Assembly (NCBI RefSeq): GCF_030435805.1
Contig: NC_081305.1
Coordinates: forward strand, 56,082,001-56,146,000
DNA: 64,000 bases
DNA from: Mustela lutreola
Taxonomy: Eukaryota > Chordata > Mammalia > Carnivora > Mustelidae
Direction: 5' to 3'
A program made the position numbers and the translations under genes. The notes beneath the pieces are model-generated. The model worked only from the letters and a program-made list of their open reading frames with translations. It did no database searches and had not been told where the DNA came from. Numbering within the stretch: the stretch's first letter is position 1; each line of letters begins with the position of its first letter. Of the stretch, positions 11,285-23,700 are shown piece after piece.

Positions 11285-12309
11285 TCAGGGCCTGGAGTTC
11301 TCTTTGGCCCCACCCAGGTCAGCGGCGATGCCCACCCACTCTGGCAGGAAGGCTGCTTGGGGCTTGAAGATCCAGCGAAAGGGGGAGCCGGGCAGGGTAA
11401 AATTGGCCAGGTAGATGGTGTCCCCGCCCACTAGGTAGGCAGCCCAGATCCCGAACGTGCCCACGGTGATAACGCTGTGGTTACACTGAGTGAGCAGCGC
11501 GAAGTCCCTGGCGGGGGAGCCCTGAAGGCCATTGCCTGCGAACACCACATCCCCCCGGGAGGCGTCAATGTTTTGCCGACACCAGGCCATGTCATCGCTG
11601 GTGACCACGAAGACCGGGGAGCGGTGGCGGGCCCGGAACCAGGCCAGGGCCTGGCGCAGGTAGTCCCGGTCGGCGACCACACCCTTCCACACCTGCGGCA
11701 TGATGCGAACGTAGTCCCCTCGGCGCACGTGGACGCCCACGAAGGTCACCCGCCGGGCCCCCTTGGCTTGCAGGCCCCTTAGAAACTTCTGGGCGTCCTC
11801 CCGCACGTGGTCGTGCAAGGTGAACTCCTGCAGGATCTCGTCTCGCAGGTGGTGGTAGAAGGTCCAGGAGCAGGGGTAGCCGGTGAGGCGCACGTACTCC
11901 CCGGGGATGTGGCGGTAGCGCTCCTCCATCCAGTCGTTCAGGTGGTAGTTCTGCCAGGGGATGCGGCCGGCCGTGCTGCCGTGCAGGACCGGGAGGCTGA
12001 TCCGGAAGATGGGGGCCAGCGTGCTGTGCATCTCGGCCGGGATGAAGGCCGGCCGCCCGTTCATCTTGGCCAGGGCGTACAGGGTGGCGTACTCGCCCAT
12101 CTGGTTCCCCAGGCGGCCTTTGGCCCTGATGGTGAACATGCCCCCTGGGGGCAGGGGTCCAGGGAGCAGGACCACGTGGCCTGAGGCCCAGGGGGCGGGC
12201 ACCAGGGCCAGGCGGCGGTGGCAGTGGAAGATGGTGGACACCACCAAGAGGATGAAGAGGAAGTAGATGGTGAAGACAGAAGGGCAGGTGGCCCGGAATC
12301 CCAGGATGG
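11285..12309 (-). CDS. SEC1: SEC1 galactoside alpha-1,2-fucosyltransferase, main coding exon
   Basis: GT11-family enzymes move fucose from GDP-fucose to the 2-OH of terminal galactose, making H antigen in the Golgi. The exon encodes a membrane anchor ([14 protein letters not shown]), then [18 protein letters not shown], the GDP-fucose motif [11 protein letters not shown], the conserved block [16 protein letters not shown] and the C-terminal block [13 protein letters not shown]. Glycosylation sequons NHS and NFT are present. [15 protein letters not shown] and the C-terminus ([15 protein letters not shown]) fit SEC1, not FUT2, which ends DLSPLLKH. The position next to NTN5 agrees. The acceptor is CCCCTACCCCAG|CC at 12310-12311. 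In frame, a stop lies at 12350-12352 and the first ATG is at 12137-12139, beyond the anchor, so a full protein needs an upstream exon (see 15573-15656). SEC1 is a pseudogene in humans; here the body of the reading frame is open. Confidence 0.88.
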
Positions 12310-13133
12310 CTGGGGTAGGGGAAGGGAGCAAAGGGGAAACGGGAAGTGGTCAGGAGCGACAGCTAGGGCCACCCGAGTCCTGTTCACCCCCAAATCATAC
12401 ATTCCTGTGCTCAACTCCTCCAAGCAAGTCCAGGGGCGTCCAGTATGTCCTGACCCGCTTTCTGCTCCTCCCTTTACCTGTGGTTTCCCCATGGCTGCAG
12501 CTTGGGGGTCTTGTGGGCCCGGGCAGAAGGAAGCACTGGGTGGCAGGACCCCCACTCTTCCTGCTCTGCCTTCTGCCCCACCCCTCTCCAGGAGCCCCAC
12601 TACTCCCTCCGGCCAGCCTCATTAAATGGCAGGTTTCTGTGGGCCTTGCCTCAGCTCTCCTCTTCCTGCTCCAATATTCCAGGGCTCCTGACTTTAGTAA
12701 TCTGACCCTTTGGGAAATCTGAACACTTATGGGCCCTCCTCAAATGTCCCTTGTTTAATGTGGGTCCCCAGCGAGGTCGGCTGGCTCTTCCACAGGAGGG
12801 CTAAAGTAGGACATCACCTGCCCTTCCCTGGCGGGGTACCATAAATGCCCTGCCCGCTGCTTTTGTTGCCAAAAAACGAGCCCCTCTTCTCTCTGGGCTG
12901 GTGACTGCTCTGTCCCAATCCTCATCACGCTGTCTGCTCAGCTCAGGTCCCGCTGGGGGCCAGCTTTCAAGGCTGTCCAGGTCCCAAAGCCAGAGCAGGT
13001 GAGCTGAGCAGGGACTGGAGCCTGGGCCACTGGAGAAGAAGCAGCGACTCAGGACCAATGTACCCACTGCCCAGGGCCTCCCTGGTGCGCAACTGGGCAG
13101 TTGTCCAAGGCCTGCACTCACGAGGACCTACGC

Positions 13134-13235
13134 TTCACCCGGCTGGCTGTCAACTGAACAGGCGGCTTCTGATCTCGGGGTTGCAAGTTTGAGCCACATG
13201 CTGAGGGTAGAGTTTACTTTAAAAAAAAAAAAATG
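13134..13235 (+). mobile_element. Old CanSINE fragment
   Basis: tRNA-like head (CGGCTGGCTGTCAACTGAAC), a GGTTGCAAGTTTGAGCC B-box region, then TTTACTT and poly-A. It belongs to an older subfamily than the CT-rich copies. Confidence 0.65.
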
Positions 13236-13769
13236 GGGGCCTGCACTTGGTTTAATACTCTGCTCTCACTAGGTAGAAATTATCAGTACATCCAAATAAG
13301 GAATCCCATGTTTTCACTCCCAGCTAGGCTCTGCAAATCCGGCTGCTAGTTCGTTAGGCTGTCACCTTCTGTCCTTGAGTCTCAAGAGTGCCCTCTCCTG
13401 GCTTCTTGTCAGAAAAGTCCCAGAAAACCAGTACATCTGGGCTGCGGCCCCGGACCCCAGGCAGTGATTCCTTACCTACCACCTTCCTGAAGACTGGTGG
13501 CCAACCCCCATCTGAACTGAACTCCTGTGGGGACAAAATGGGGCCTGAAGCGACCTGCGGCTCCTTGTGGACTAGACTTAATGTGATGCCCGTGTGTTCT
13601 GCTGCACAAACCGTTAACGTTCAATTATGGGATGCTGCCCAGACCCCGCACCCCGCCATGGGGCCGATGGCGAGTTTCTGAACCCTGTCTGGTCCAAAAG
13701 TTTCAGGTATGAGTCTGCGGGCCTGTCTTCACTCATCTAGACCTCATGGTTTCCCCTGGGGAAGGCGCA

Positions 13770-13895
13770 TTGTTAGAGTTATTTGACAGATGAGAACGCT
13801 GAGGCACAGAGAGGTTAAGAAACCTGCCGGAAGTCACACAGCTAGGAAAGAGGGAGCAATGGATCTGAACCTCAGAAATCTGTGCTCTCCGTTGC
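13770..13895 (-). mobile_element. MIR SINE relic
   Basis: Contains GAGGCACAGAGAGGTTAAG and AGTCACACAGCTAGGAAAG, the reversed MIR core and tRNA-side sequence. Confidence 0.85.
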
Positions 13896-15572
13896 TGTCC
13901 TCGATTTTTCAAGTCTTCCGGAGGGAGAGCTCTCAGATGCACGCTCTCTGTCCAGTTATACGCAGAGCATGATCTGCCCTGCCTCCTGGAACCTCTTATT
14001 TCTGGGCCACTGAGGTAGGGATGAAAGACCTCTGAAAGCCCAGAGCTGTGGGTCCCACCTGGCTGAGCCACCACAGAACTGTGCCCCAGGGAGATCCTGC
14101 TTCCTTCTCTCTGGGGCGCTGCGAGGGGGAAGGTGCCCAATCCTGGAGGAGCGCCCCCCCCCCCCGCAAAAAAAGTTTCTTTCCCAATTTGGAGAATTCT
14201 TTCTGCTCAGCTCCTGCCCCTGCCGCTGCTTCTGCCCTTCCCCCCACAGCATCTCCCAAGGTACCTTTGGGGGTAATTGCCTCAAGCAGCTCAGGCTGCA
14301 GAAAAAAACAAGAGTGAGAAAGAAGCCTCCCTCCAGGTCACATTAGCTTAAGAAACTTCTTGTCCCCAGGAGGGGAGGAAAATAAAGGGAGACCCAAACC
14401 TTCTGGACTTTTCTCTGGCCAAGATAGGGTCGCTCCTATCTTGAGGATGCCTGGGTGCCTTCCCCTCCCCACTTTCAGGCCTCAGCCCAAAAGTCCCCTC
14501 CAGAACCCTGCCCTGCCCGCACTTTCCTGCCCGCTTTTGCTCCGAAGTGCCTGTCACCTTCTGCCATTCTCTAGAACAGAATTACTTACTGCTTTTCCAT
14601 AGCGATCTCTCCTCTAGATTGTAAACCTGACAAGGACGGGATTGCTGGGGTGCGGGTACATAGGAGGGAGGGAGCCTTGCTCTTCCCTTGCTCCTTGGGC
14701 TCACAGTGCCTGTCTCCGCCTGTCCCCAGGCACCGGTATGCCCCCTCTTGCAGCCAACTGCTCCCCACAGCCTAATTTCAAAACTGATGCCTCTGTCCCA
14801 GCGCCTGCCCAGGCTTGTCCCTCCACGGTGGTGCAAGGGGGTCCCCAGGAACCAGAGTCACAGACCGTCCTGGCTGCGCCGGACCCCAGAACAGGCTCCT
14901 GACAGAAGGAGGGGGGGTCCCAAATTCCTCTCAGGGTTGGGTCCACACTGCACCACAATAAACCAGTAAACATACCAGTAAACATACACAAAGCCACGGC
15001 AGCACATATCTGGGTCTAAGCTCCCGAGGGCTTCTCTCAGAGGGAAGGAGTGGAAAGCTTTATTTTTCTAGTCAAAACCAGTGGGTCTGTAATGGTTGAC
15101 ACATTTGCACGAAAATCTCATGACTGAAGTGTTAAGGCCATGGGGAGGCTGTCTTTGAGCTCTGTCCCTGTCCCCCTCAAGGTCCCTGCTCTCTTCCTCC
15201 AACACCAGAGGAGTCTCACCTCCTCACTTCCTTCCCCAATGTCTTAGAAAGTGGCCCAGTTCTTTGGGTTTTCCTATGGCCGCCCAGATCTTGCCAAAAG
15301 GAAAGCGACTCACCTTAAAGCTCAGTTTACCCACAGCAGACAGAGGATCCAGAGGGGAGGAGGGGCTGGCTGGGGGTCCCACCACCTGGCAGATCAGCCC
15401 CTACCCCTCCCGATGGGAGGGATGGACTGAACCACCCACCATGTGGTGAGCTGAGCCCAGCCTCCAGTAGCTGGGAGCGGTGGGGAGTAGGTGGGACAGA
15501 GTCTGAGTGTGACGGCGGTGGGGACCCCGACCCGGACCCGGGAAGCCCATGGAGCCACTGTCCCATCCTACC

Positions 15573-15656
15573 TGTCTTGAGCCTCCTGGGCCAGCGTGCT
15601 CTGGGCTGCCTGGTTTCAGGCCCCCCTGGGGTGACATCCCTCACGTCCCACACAGT
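15573..15656 (-). CDS. SEC1: SEC1 5' exon (3' part), start codon unclear
   Basis: The minus strand reads VWDVRDVTPGGPET..., ending RWPRRLKT plus one base, then the donor ACAG|GTAGGA at about 15571-15572. Spliced to 12309 it gives [14 protein letters not shown] in frame. This matches the remembered human SEC1P protein (MWDMRAVAPQ..., RKLKTARTRFWATCPS). The human first Met aligns with a GTG (Val) here. The frame is open upstream to a stop near 15906 and contains no ATG. Either translation starts in another exon, starts at a non-AUG codon, or the gene has lost its start. The upstream end of this exon is unknown. Confidence 0.6.
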
Positions 15657-17958
15657 CCTGGGTGGTGTGACTGGATGGGGTCCCTGTGGGGAGAGTGTGG
15701 CTGCCGTTGGCAAAGGGACTGGGGCGGGGGTGGGGGGGAGTGGTGGTGGTGTTGGATTCTGCGGGCTCTGCTCAGAGCTCCCGCCCAGAACCCCCACTAG
15801 CCTGGGGCCTGACAACAGCCACTCGGCACTCACTCCTGAGAGCCCACGCCGCCGCAACCGCCAAGCTCCTGCAGGAGGGAAGAACACCACGTGAGAAGCT
15901 AACTACAGGGGACACTCTCTTCTTGGGTGCAGGTTTGGCCAATGTCAGGTACAAAGGGCAGGGTGCGTGCAAAAAAGCCAGGGAAAAGGAGCCTGGGCCC
16001 CAGATGGACCCTTCACTGCCTAGGCATGGGGGCCTAATGATGGGTCTGGTGGGAGCACAGCTAGACTGTGCTCCTTAAAGGGGGGATGGGAGTGGGCTTT
16101 GGCTCCCAGAGGGGTAGGCGCCTGGGGGCTGGACATCTGGGTCCCCAGATGGGCAAGGGCTGGCTTCCGGATCCCCCGGGGATGCCGGGGGGACTTGTGG
16201 CCTGGCTGGCTGAGGTGCTAAGTTTAAGGGCCAAAAACGGTACCCCGTGAACCACCCAGGCAAGAAAGGAGAGGTAGGAGATGGGGGCTCGATCCTTAAC
16301 GAGGCTGGCGCTAAGGGACAGGGCGAATGCCAGGGCCGCATGGGTGCAAAATGGCACCAGGCTCATCGGGAGGGGCGGCGGAGGGTGAGGCCCATTATCC
16401 GGGGCCCAGGGGTGGGGGGGTGGCAGTCTCTGGCAACCACGGTGGGGATACTGGGGGCTGTGAAATCAGGCCCAGGGCGTTTGTGACCCCAGCCGCAACC
16501 CCAGATGCCTCAGAGACTCCCGGGAGCAAGCCAGGGGCACGGACACTGGGGCCCAGAAATGCTCCAAAGTCCCCAAACCTAAGGCAGTTCGTCATTAGGG
16601 TCTGCTGGTCCCAGAAGGGGAAAACTAGGGAGGGGGTGCTTTCCACACCAAGCCCTCCCTAGCCCCTGCCATCCCAGGGTCTGGACTTCAGGCACCCCTC
16701 AGACACTCTGCCACCTGGCCTTGCCTCTCTTTCCGCCCCCACCCCCGCCAGCACCTGCCACCTCCACTCTGTTAGACCTTCTAATCTGGGGACCTTAGGG
16801 TGGGTAGAGAATGTGGGGGCTCCACTCTCCTGACCCTGAGGCCTAGGATGATAGGCGGGAATGGGGAGGGCTGAGATTATCAGAAAGTCCTCTGAAATCC
16901 AAGGATAGGGTCCTCCTACTCTGAATTCTAAGGAGTACTCAGACATCTGCTTTCCCAACCCCCCTTCTTCAGCTCCTGAGTGATCCAGTCTTCGAGTCCC
17001 CTGCGTGACCCTCTCTGGTTCCTTAGCACACAGTTCTCTGGGCTTTGCAACTGGGTGGGAAAGGGTTAAGGCCGGGTGGAGGCTAGGGGTGGGTGGCAGT
17101 GAGGAGGAGGCAGTGAGGAGGAGGCGGCTGGGTTGTATGGCGATAATCCCCCTCCGTGCCCTGGGTGTGGAGAACAAGGTTAGGGCCCCACATGGGAAAG
17201 GGCCTCTGCTCTGATCCTCGTGGGCCAGGGGCCTGGCCTCTAGCTTTTGATGCCCCGCCGAGCCCTTCCCCCGCTTCCCCACCTCCCTACCGGCCAAGCT
17301 AGGGAGGCCCTCCATTCTCCTCCAGCTCTTTGGGTGTGTCTCCGAGCCCCCAGGTCTGCCTGTCTGTCCTGGCCCCGGCCTCTCTGAGACTCTGTACCCC
17401 CCATTCTCTGTGGATCTGGGAGTCCAGCCGCAACCCATCTGGACCTTCCGGCCTCCCCTTATATCCGGTCCTCTATCCTCACGCTTCCTTCTCTGCACCT
17501 GGCCCTTCCCTTAGACTTGGATTCCCTTCCTCTCTGTCTTTGCTGTCTGTGCCTCTGTCTCTTTCTCTATTTCTTCGTTTCTAAGCTTCATCAGTATCCA
17601 AGTCCCCCTCCCCCGCTTGTGGTCTCTCTAGGTTTCCCCATCTGTCCCCACCCCTGCCGTGTCCCCAGGGCCCCCACCCCTCGACACTGACGATAGCTCT
17701 GGGGTGTTAAGCTACGGATTAGTTCAGGCAAAATTCTCAATTTTGCTTGCGTTCTTTTCCCTTTGGGTTATGTAAACAGTAATTCTCCCCAGATGGAACT
17801 ATTTTCCTCGCTTAGCAGCAGCCGGGGAGGGGGCTCAGGCAGGGCAGGGGGTGGAATGCAGGGGGTTCCTCAGAGAGCCTGGGGCGGGGGAGCGGGGTGG
17901 AGACTGACCCATGAGGGCAGCCTGAGGCCCTCAGCCTGGTCCCTCTTCTCCTCTCCAG
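15657..17958. other. SEC1-NTN5 interval, GC-rich, no gene recognised
   Basis: This interval separates the minus-strand SEC1 5' exon from the plus-strand NTN5 first coding exon, so both upstream regions lie here. Open frames on both strands are compositional. I found no conserved protein and no clear TATA box. The acceptor-like CTCTCCAG at 17957-17958 suggests that an untranslated NTN5 exon lies upstream in this interval. Confidence 0.5.
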
Positions 17959-17978
17959 GTACGTGCTCTGCTAGGACC

Positions 17979-20734
17979 ATGTCCATGACCTTTGCACTCT
18001 TGCTCCTCCTGGGCCAGGCAGCCACCGCAGACCCATGTTACCATCCTGGTGGCCGTCCGCGCTTCTGCCTCCCACCAGTGACCCGGCTGACTGGCATAGC
18101 GACCTCCTGTCCCCAGGCCTGTGCTCTCTCCCTGGGGCCGGACCTCAGCCCCCGGGCCACCTGCAATGGCAGTCTAACCCTGGCCCTGGGTGGCCCCTTC
18201 CTCCTGACGTCTGTCAGCCTGCGCTTCTGCACCCCAGGATCCCCGGCCCTGGTCTTGTCTGCTGCCTGGGCTGCAGGAGGTCCCTGGAGATCGCTGTGGC
18301 GCAGACCCGCCTGGCCCGGGGCCTTGGGAGGCCCCGAGAAGGTGACCTTCCGAGCCTTGCCAGGCCCTAAATCCAGCGTCCTGGTCAGTCACCTCCGCGT
18401 GGAGTTCGGGGGCCGGGCGGGGCTGGTGGCAGCTGGAGTTCGGGGGCGCTGCCAATGCCATGGCCACGCAGCCCGCTGCGCCGCCCGTGCCCGGCCCCCC
18501 CGCTGTCGCTGCCGCCACCACACCGCCGGCCCCGGGTGCGAGAGCTGCCGCCCATCCCATCGAGACTGGCCCTGGCGGCCTGCCACGCCCTGGCACCCCC
18601 ACCCTTGCCTGCGTGAGTCCTGGGGCCCCCTCTTCCTGCCCTCACCCACTCCCACCCTGCCCCCACCCTGCAGGGGCTGGTCCCTGGTCCCTACCAGCAG
18701 GGCAGTGTTTTGTCTCCCTCCAGAAAGCTCCTGGCTCTTCGCTTCACCCCTGCTGATCCTGAGCCCGCCCCCTCCTCCCCTGCCCTACAGCCTCCCACCT
18801 TCGCTCCCCCTGCCTGTCCTGGTCCTTGCTGCCCCGACTTCCAGCTGCCCCATAAGAGGCTCCAGCCTCTTGCCCACTTGCCATTGCGAAGCTGCTGCTG
18901 CTATGAAAAGCATTTCCTGAGCAAGCGCAGGTACAGGACTGTTGGACCTTTCCTGACTCCTCAGACCCACCACAGCAGTTAAGTCCATACTGAGGCACCA
19001 CCTGCTGTGTACCAGGCGGGGTTTCTCATCACGTCCATTTTACAGACCAGGAGACTGAGTTTAGGTGGGGAGAAGTCCCTCGCACAAGGACACACAGCTA
19101 GGAAGTGGCAGGTCCAAACCCGAGCTCAGAGCTCGGGGGTCTTGGCTTGTCCCTGCCAAGCTCCTGTCAGGGGCAACCTTGCTAGGTTCTCTGGAGCGAC
19201 AGACAGGCCCATGGGCTTGGCAGCGAGCCAGCCAACCTGGGCTCAAATCCCAGCTCCTCTGCTTCCAGGCTGTGCGACCACAGGCAAGTGACTTGACCTC
19301 TCTGGGCCTACACTTCCTTCTCGACTGTAACGTAGGGACGGTGACAGCATTTCTTTCATAGGCTGTAGTGCAAATCCAATGGGTCGATATGTATAAAGTC
19401 CTTAGAATAAAGCTGGGTATGGCACCTGGTACCGAAGAAGAGCTTGCTGCGTACCTGCCAATGTTACCGATCCCCAGATGAAGAAGGGGGACCCCCAGAG
19501 GGGAGGCATCTCTTGCCCTCAGGCTCTGTGCCAGCAAGGGGCAGTGCTGGGTCTAGACTCAGGGAGACAGAACTTCCTCCATAGCGAGCAACCCCCTACA
19601 CCACGCAGGTAGATCAGAGCTCCTGAGTGTTTCCAGACCCCGAGCTTCTGGAGCCTGGCCCTTCCCCATTGCTCCAGCAACCCCTCCTCAGAAACAGCCC
19701 TCCTTCTTGCACTGCCAGCCTGCGGGCCTGGCTAGAGGGTCTGAATAAGTTATGAGGCCTTGGGAAGTACATCTACTCGACAGACAGACAGACAGACAGA
19801 CCCCCCTCCTCTCTCCACCCTCCAATTCTTTGCCCATCCCTGCTCTCTTTCTTCCCGCCATGTTGCGTAGAGTAACTTACAGCGCGCCCCATCGTCCTTG
19901 GCTCCCCACTCTGTCCTCCTTCCCATCGGGGTCTTGCTGGACCCTCTGCTCCCACCACCCCTGGCCCACTCCCACCAGCCAGATCTGAGACCCCTGCGGG
20001 GTGGGGGTTTTGGGAGGGGGAAGGAGGGGAGACTTACATTGCCTGGGGGTAGGATTTGGTTCATCCTGGGCCCCGAAAGGGCCTGGGAGCTGGGGAGGCC
20101 GTCCCTCTGAGGATCACCATGTTGCCCCAGGCTGAGCATGGCCCCGGCTGCTGCACCTGGGTAAGAAGCCAACAGTGTTGTGACGAAGCAGAGTCTGGGC
20201 GGACAGGGTGGGACTAAGTCCTGTGGCCGAGCTGCCAGCTTTATGGGGCCCAGTGCTCTAAACCCCTTCCAGCCATGTGAATCTTCCGGATGGAATTGAG
20301 TTGAAGTCTTCACCCTCAGGTCAGAAAGAACCCAAAGCCTGATTCTTCCCACTGATAACCCGAAGAGTACTGCGGCCCACAGCAACCCAGGGAGAGAGGA
20401 GCTAAAATCCCCACTGCGTGAGGAAACCAAGGTTTAGGGAGGCGAGTCATTTCTTTCCTGCAGCTGTCCCCCTATGTTATGGGCACCTGCCAGTCCAGGC
20501 CTCCCAAACCCCACAGGGGTTAAAAACTCCTTACACCTCTCCCAAGAGCAGTCCATGAACCCCCTCCTGTGGCCCCTCACTCAGAAACGCTGGCTAGAAA
20601 TACAGATCCCTGGGCGCAGCTGAAGGTCTGGGGTGTGCCCTGGAAGATGTGTGGTTTCTTCTTAACATTTCCTGGTAACTCTAAGAAGTAGGAAGGTTTG
20701 AGAGCCAAGGCCTCACTGATCAGCGCTCCCCAGG

Positions 20735-20772
<38 letters not shown>

Positions 20773-23700
20773 ATGCCATGGTGGGCCACACTGGAGCACG
20801 GTTGCCAAGAGCTCTGGGTTCTGAGCCTGCCTCTGACCGCCCCCAGCCATGTTACTTTGGGCAGATGACTTTGCCTCTCTGTGCCTCTGCTTTTGTATCA
20901 GTAAGTTGGGGTTGATGACAGCACGGGCCTCACAGAGCTGCTCTGAGAATGAAACATGCTGAGAACAGATGCGCATGCTCTGTGTCACAGGCCCTGGGGC
21001 AAGCCTTTTATATCCTTTTGGTTTCCTTTAAACCTTGCAGAAGGGACGCTGTAACAGCGAAGGAGGCCGAGCTGTAGAAAGAAGTCACTTGCGCAAGGAG
21101 CACGGTGGGGAGCAGACATGCAGCGGGGCTGACCCCACAGCCCGAGCCCCCGGGAGCAGAGTGGCTGCTCCTCCCTAAGCTCCCAGTCTCACACAGACTT
21201 TGGGCCCTCAGGCTCACCCACTCCAGTCCAGTGTGCCCCCCTTAAAGATGAGAATGAGGCGGGTCTGGGACCCAGACAACCTCCTCATTGCAGGGATGCG
21301 TTATTTCCTCTCCTGAGGGTGGGGGTGGTGGGGGGAAGCTGGGGACCGGGACAGAAGGCGACAGAAGGCGGGAGCCTGAGGCACATGTCACGACCTGTCT
21401 CTAGCCTGCTCCTGCAACCAGCATGCCCGACGCTGCAGGTTCAACTCGGAGCTCTTCCGGCTGTCCGGTGGCCGGAGTGGGGGCGTTTGTGAGAGGTGCC
21501 GCCACCACACGGCGGGGCGGCACTGCCACTACTGCCGGCCGGGGTTCTGGAGGGACCCCAGCCAGCCTATCACCAGCCGCAAGGTCTGCAGGGGTGAGTG
21601 CGGCCTGGAGCCTGGCCTAGAGGGAAAGGAGGTGGTGGTGCCAGACTCCTGGGGCTGGGGGACTAGGTAGGAGCGTCTGGGGCCCTGACAGCCTGGGTCC
21701 CAAGTTCCTCTCCTCATGCAGCCTGCCAGTGTCACCCGATCGGGGCCACGGGAGGCATCTGCAACCAGACCAGTGGGCAGTGCCCCTGCAAGTTAGGGGT
21801 CACCGGCCTCACATGCAACCGCTGTGGTCCCGGCTACCAGCAGAGCCGCTCTCCCCGGATGCCCTGCCAGCGTGAGTCACGAGGGGCAGGGTTGCAAGTC
21901 CTAAGTGGGACAGGAAGGGGACATCCTGGATCTATAATGGGCAAGGATGCTGATGGCCAGGTCCTTGGTAGATGGAAGCTAGAGGCTGGAGGTCAGACTC
22001 TGGACCCTTGGGGGAGATGGGGACTCAAATTCCAGTCTCCTTAGTCTTGGGAAGGAGGAGGCTAGGAGCCTGGACTCCTGGATCTGAGGGAGGAGGGGGT
22101 GGGGGATCTGAAGGAAGAAGGGACTAGGGACCAACTCCAGGTCCTAGGAGGAGGAGGGCAAAGGGAGCGCACACTCCTGGGTTTTAAGGGAATAGACATG
22201 GGATCTGGATGCCTGGATACCTGTTGGGGTGGGGACGCATGGGAGGGGGCATTAAGGGTAAATTTCTCCTTTGGTTTCTCACAGGAATTCCAGAGGCAAC
22301 CACCTCCCTGGCTACTACCCCTAGTGCTTACAGCTCTGGTAAGACCGGTTGGTGTGGAGAACCCGGAGATCAAGGGCGATCAGGGATGGGCTGCTTGGGC
22401 CCCCAGATGGGGATACAAGGGTGGCCCACTGAGCCCAATCCCAAGGGGTGGGGCACCCCAGTTGTCCATCAAGATGGAGCGTGGGAATGGGCAGGATGGG
22501 GCGCTGCAGTCCAGGCCCCGGGAGCCCACTGCAGATGGCCTGACCCTCCCCAGACCCCCAGTGTCAAAACTACTGCAATGTCTCGGACACCAGGGTACAC
22601 ATGAGCCTCCGGAGGTACTGTCAGCAAGACTACGGTGAGTGCCGGGGAGAAAAATGGCCGGCGGCTACTCAGGTGTTCTGTTGAATGCCTCCTTCTCCAC
22701 TTTCAGCTTTCTCATCTTAAACGGGAAGGAGGTCTCTAAAGGACTCTTCCTGATCTCGGACCTAATGGGGCAGAAGACAAAGGGGGGCAGGGGCAGCAGA
22801 GTGGGGGTGTTCCTTATTTTTTTAGGTCTCCTCCTTCCCCATGTTCTTGGCCCCCTTCAGCTGGACATCTTTGAGGGAGAAAGGGGACCTTCTGGGGATG
22901 AAAGGAGAAGGGGGTGCCCATTGAATGGAGGGTCCTGCCTATCTTAGATACTTTGCATCACCCGTCAGGGTCCCAGATTCTGAACCGTAGGCCCACTCCC
23001 ACAGAAGCTCACCCCCAAAGTTCCCTAACCCATGACCTCAGGGCCTATGACCTGGGGTATCTCAGATCTCTTAGATACTCAGGAGTTCAGCCCAGCCCTT
23101 GAATCCAGACCAACCTGTGACTTCCCTCAATGGTGTTAGACCCCAGGCCTCTCCTCCCTGAGAATCATCATCTGGCCAGTGGTGTTCTAGGACTTGGACA
23201 ATAGAAACTTCTTGTTCTGCCTCCCACAGGGATCTTCCGCCCCACAGACTTAGCTTGTGAGCCAGAGTCCTGCCCACAGCACATCTCACCTTAGCCCTTC
23301 AGAGATCACGTTTCTGAATCACCACCAGTCTGACCTCAACCCTCAGGTTCTAGGTTCTGAACTCCTTCTGGCCCCCAAATTCATCCCAGAGCCTCTCCCA
23401 AGCCTTTTTCCAAGGGCTCTGCTTCTGACGTCTTTTGACTCTGCCACATTTGAGACCCCCGACCTGCCTCTTCTGCCTTGTTCCACCCACACCCACTGTG
23501 GGCCCCCCAGTCATCCCTCCCCACACCTCAGATCATTCGGGCATCTGCTGCTCCCAGGATGAACCCCAACCAAAGCATCCCACATGGCATGTCCCATGTT
23601 CCCAGGCTCCTCCGTTTGGCCTCCCCTCCACAGGAGGAGCCCTCCATCGCCCCACTCTCCTATCACAATTCTGGCACCCCATCTCACACTCCATAGAGCC

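Larger units (their letters stand above)
12310..15571 (-). other. SEC1 intron between the 5' exon and the coding exon
   Basis: Bounded by GT at the 15571 side and AG at the 12310 side on the minus strand. It contains an old CanSINE piece (13134-13235), a MIR (13770-13895) and a poly-C run near 14155-14165. No other gene was recognised. Confidence 0.55.

Noticed and set aside
11285-12309. Identity as FUT2 or FUT1
   Set aside because: The N-terminal [15 protein letters not shown] and the C-terminus fit SEC1, and the gene is the one nearest NTN5. FUT2 should lie further left, outside the window.
11431-12600. Several long open frames opposite or offset to SEC1 (for example 11807-12184 plus, 12061-12600 minus)
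   Set aside because: These are GC-rich shadows of the SEC1 coding exon and lack any family motif.
15327-15890. 187-codon minus-strand open frame as a separate gene
   Set aside because: It only partly overlaps the SEC1 5' exon, starts at GTG, and the rest is proline-rich GC-biased sequence.
16659-17498. 279-codon minus-strand open frame
   Set aside because: No recognisable domain, no splice-supported context and high GC; likely chance.
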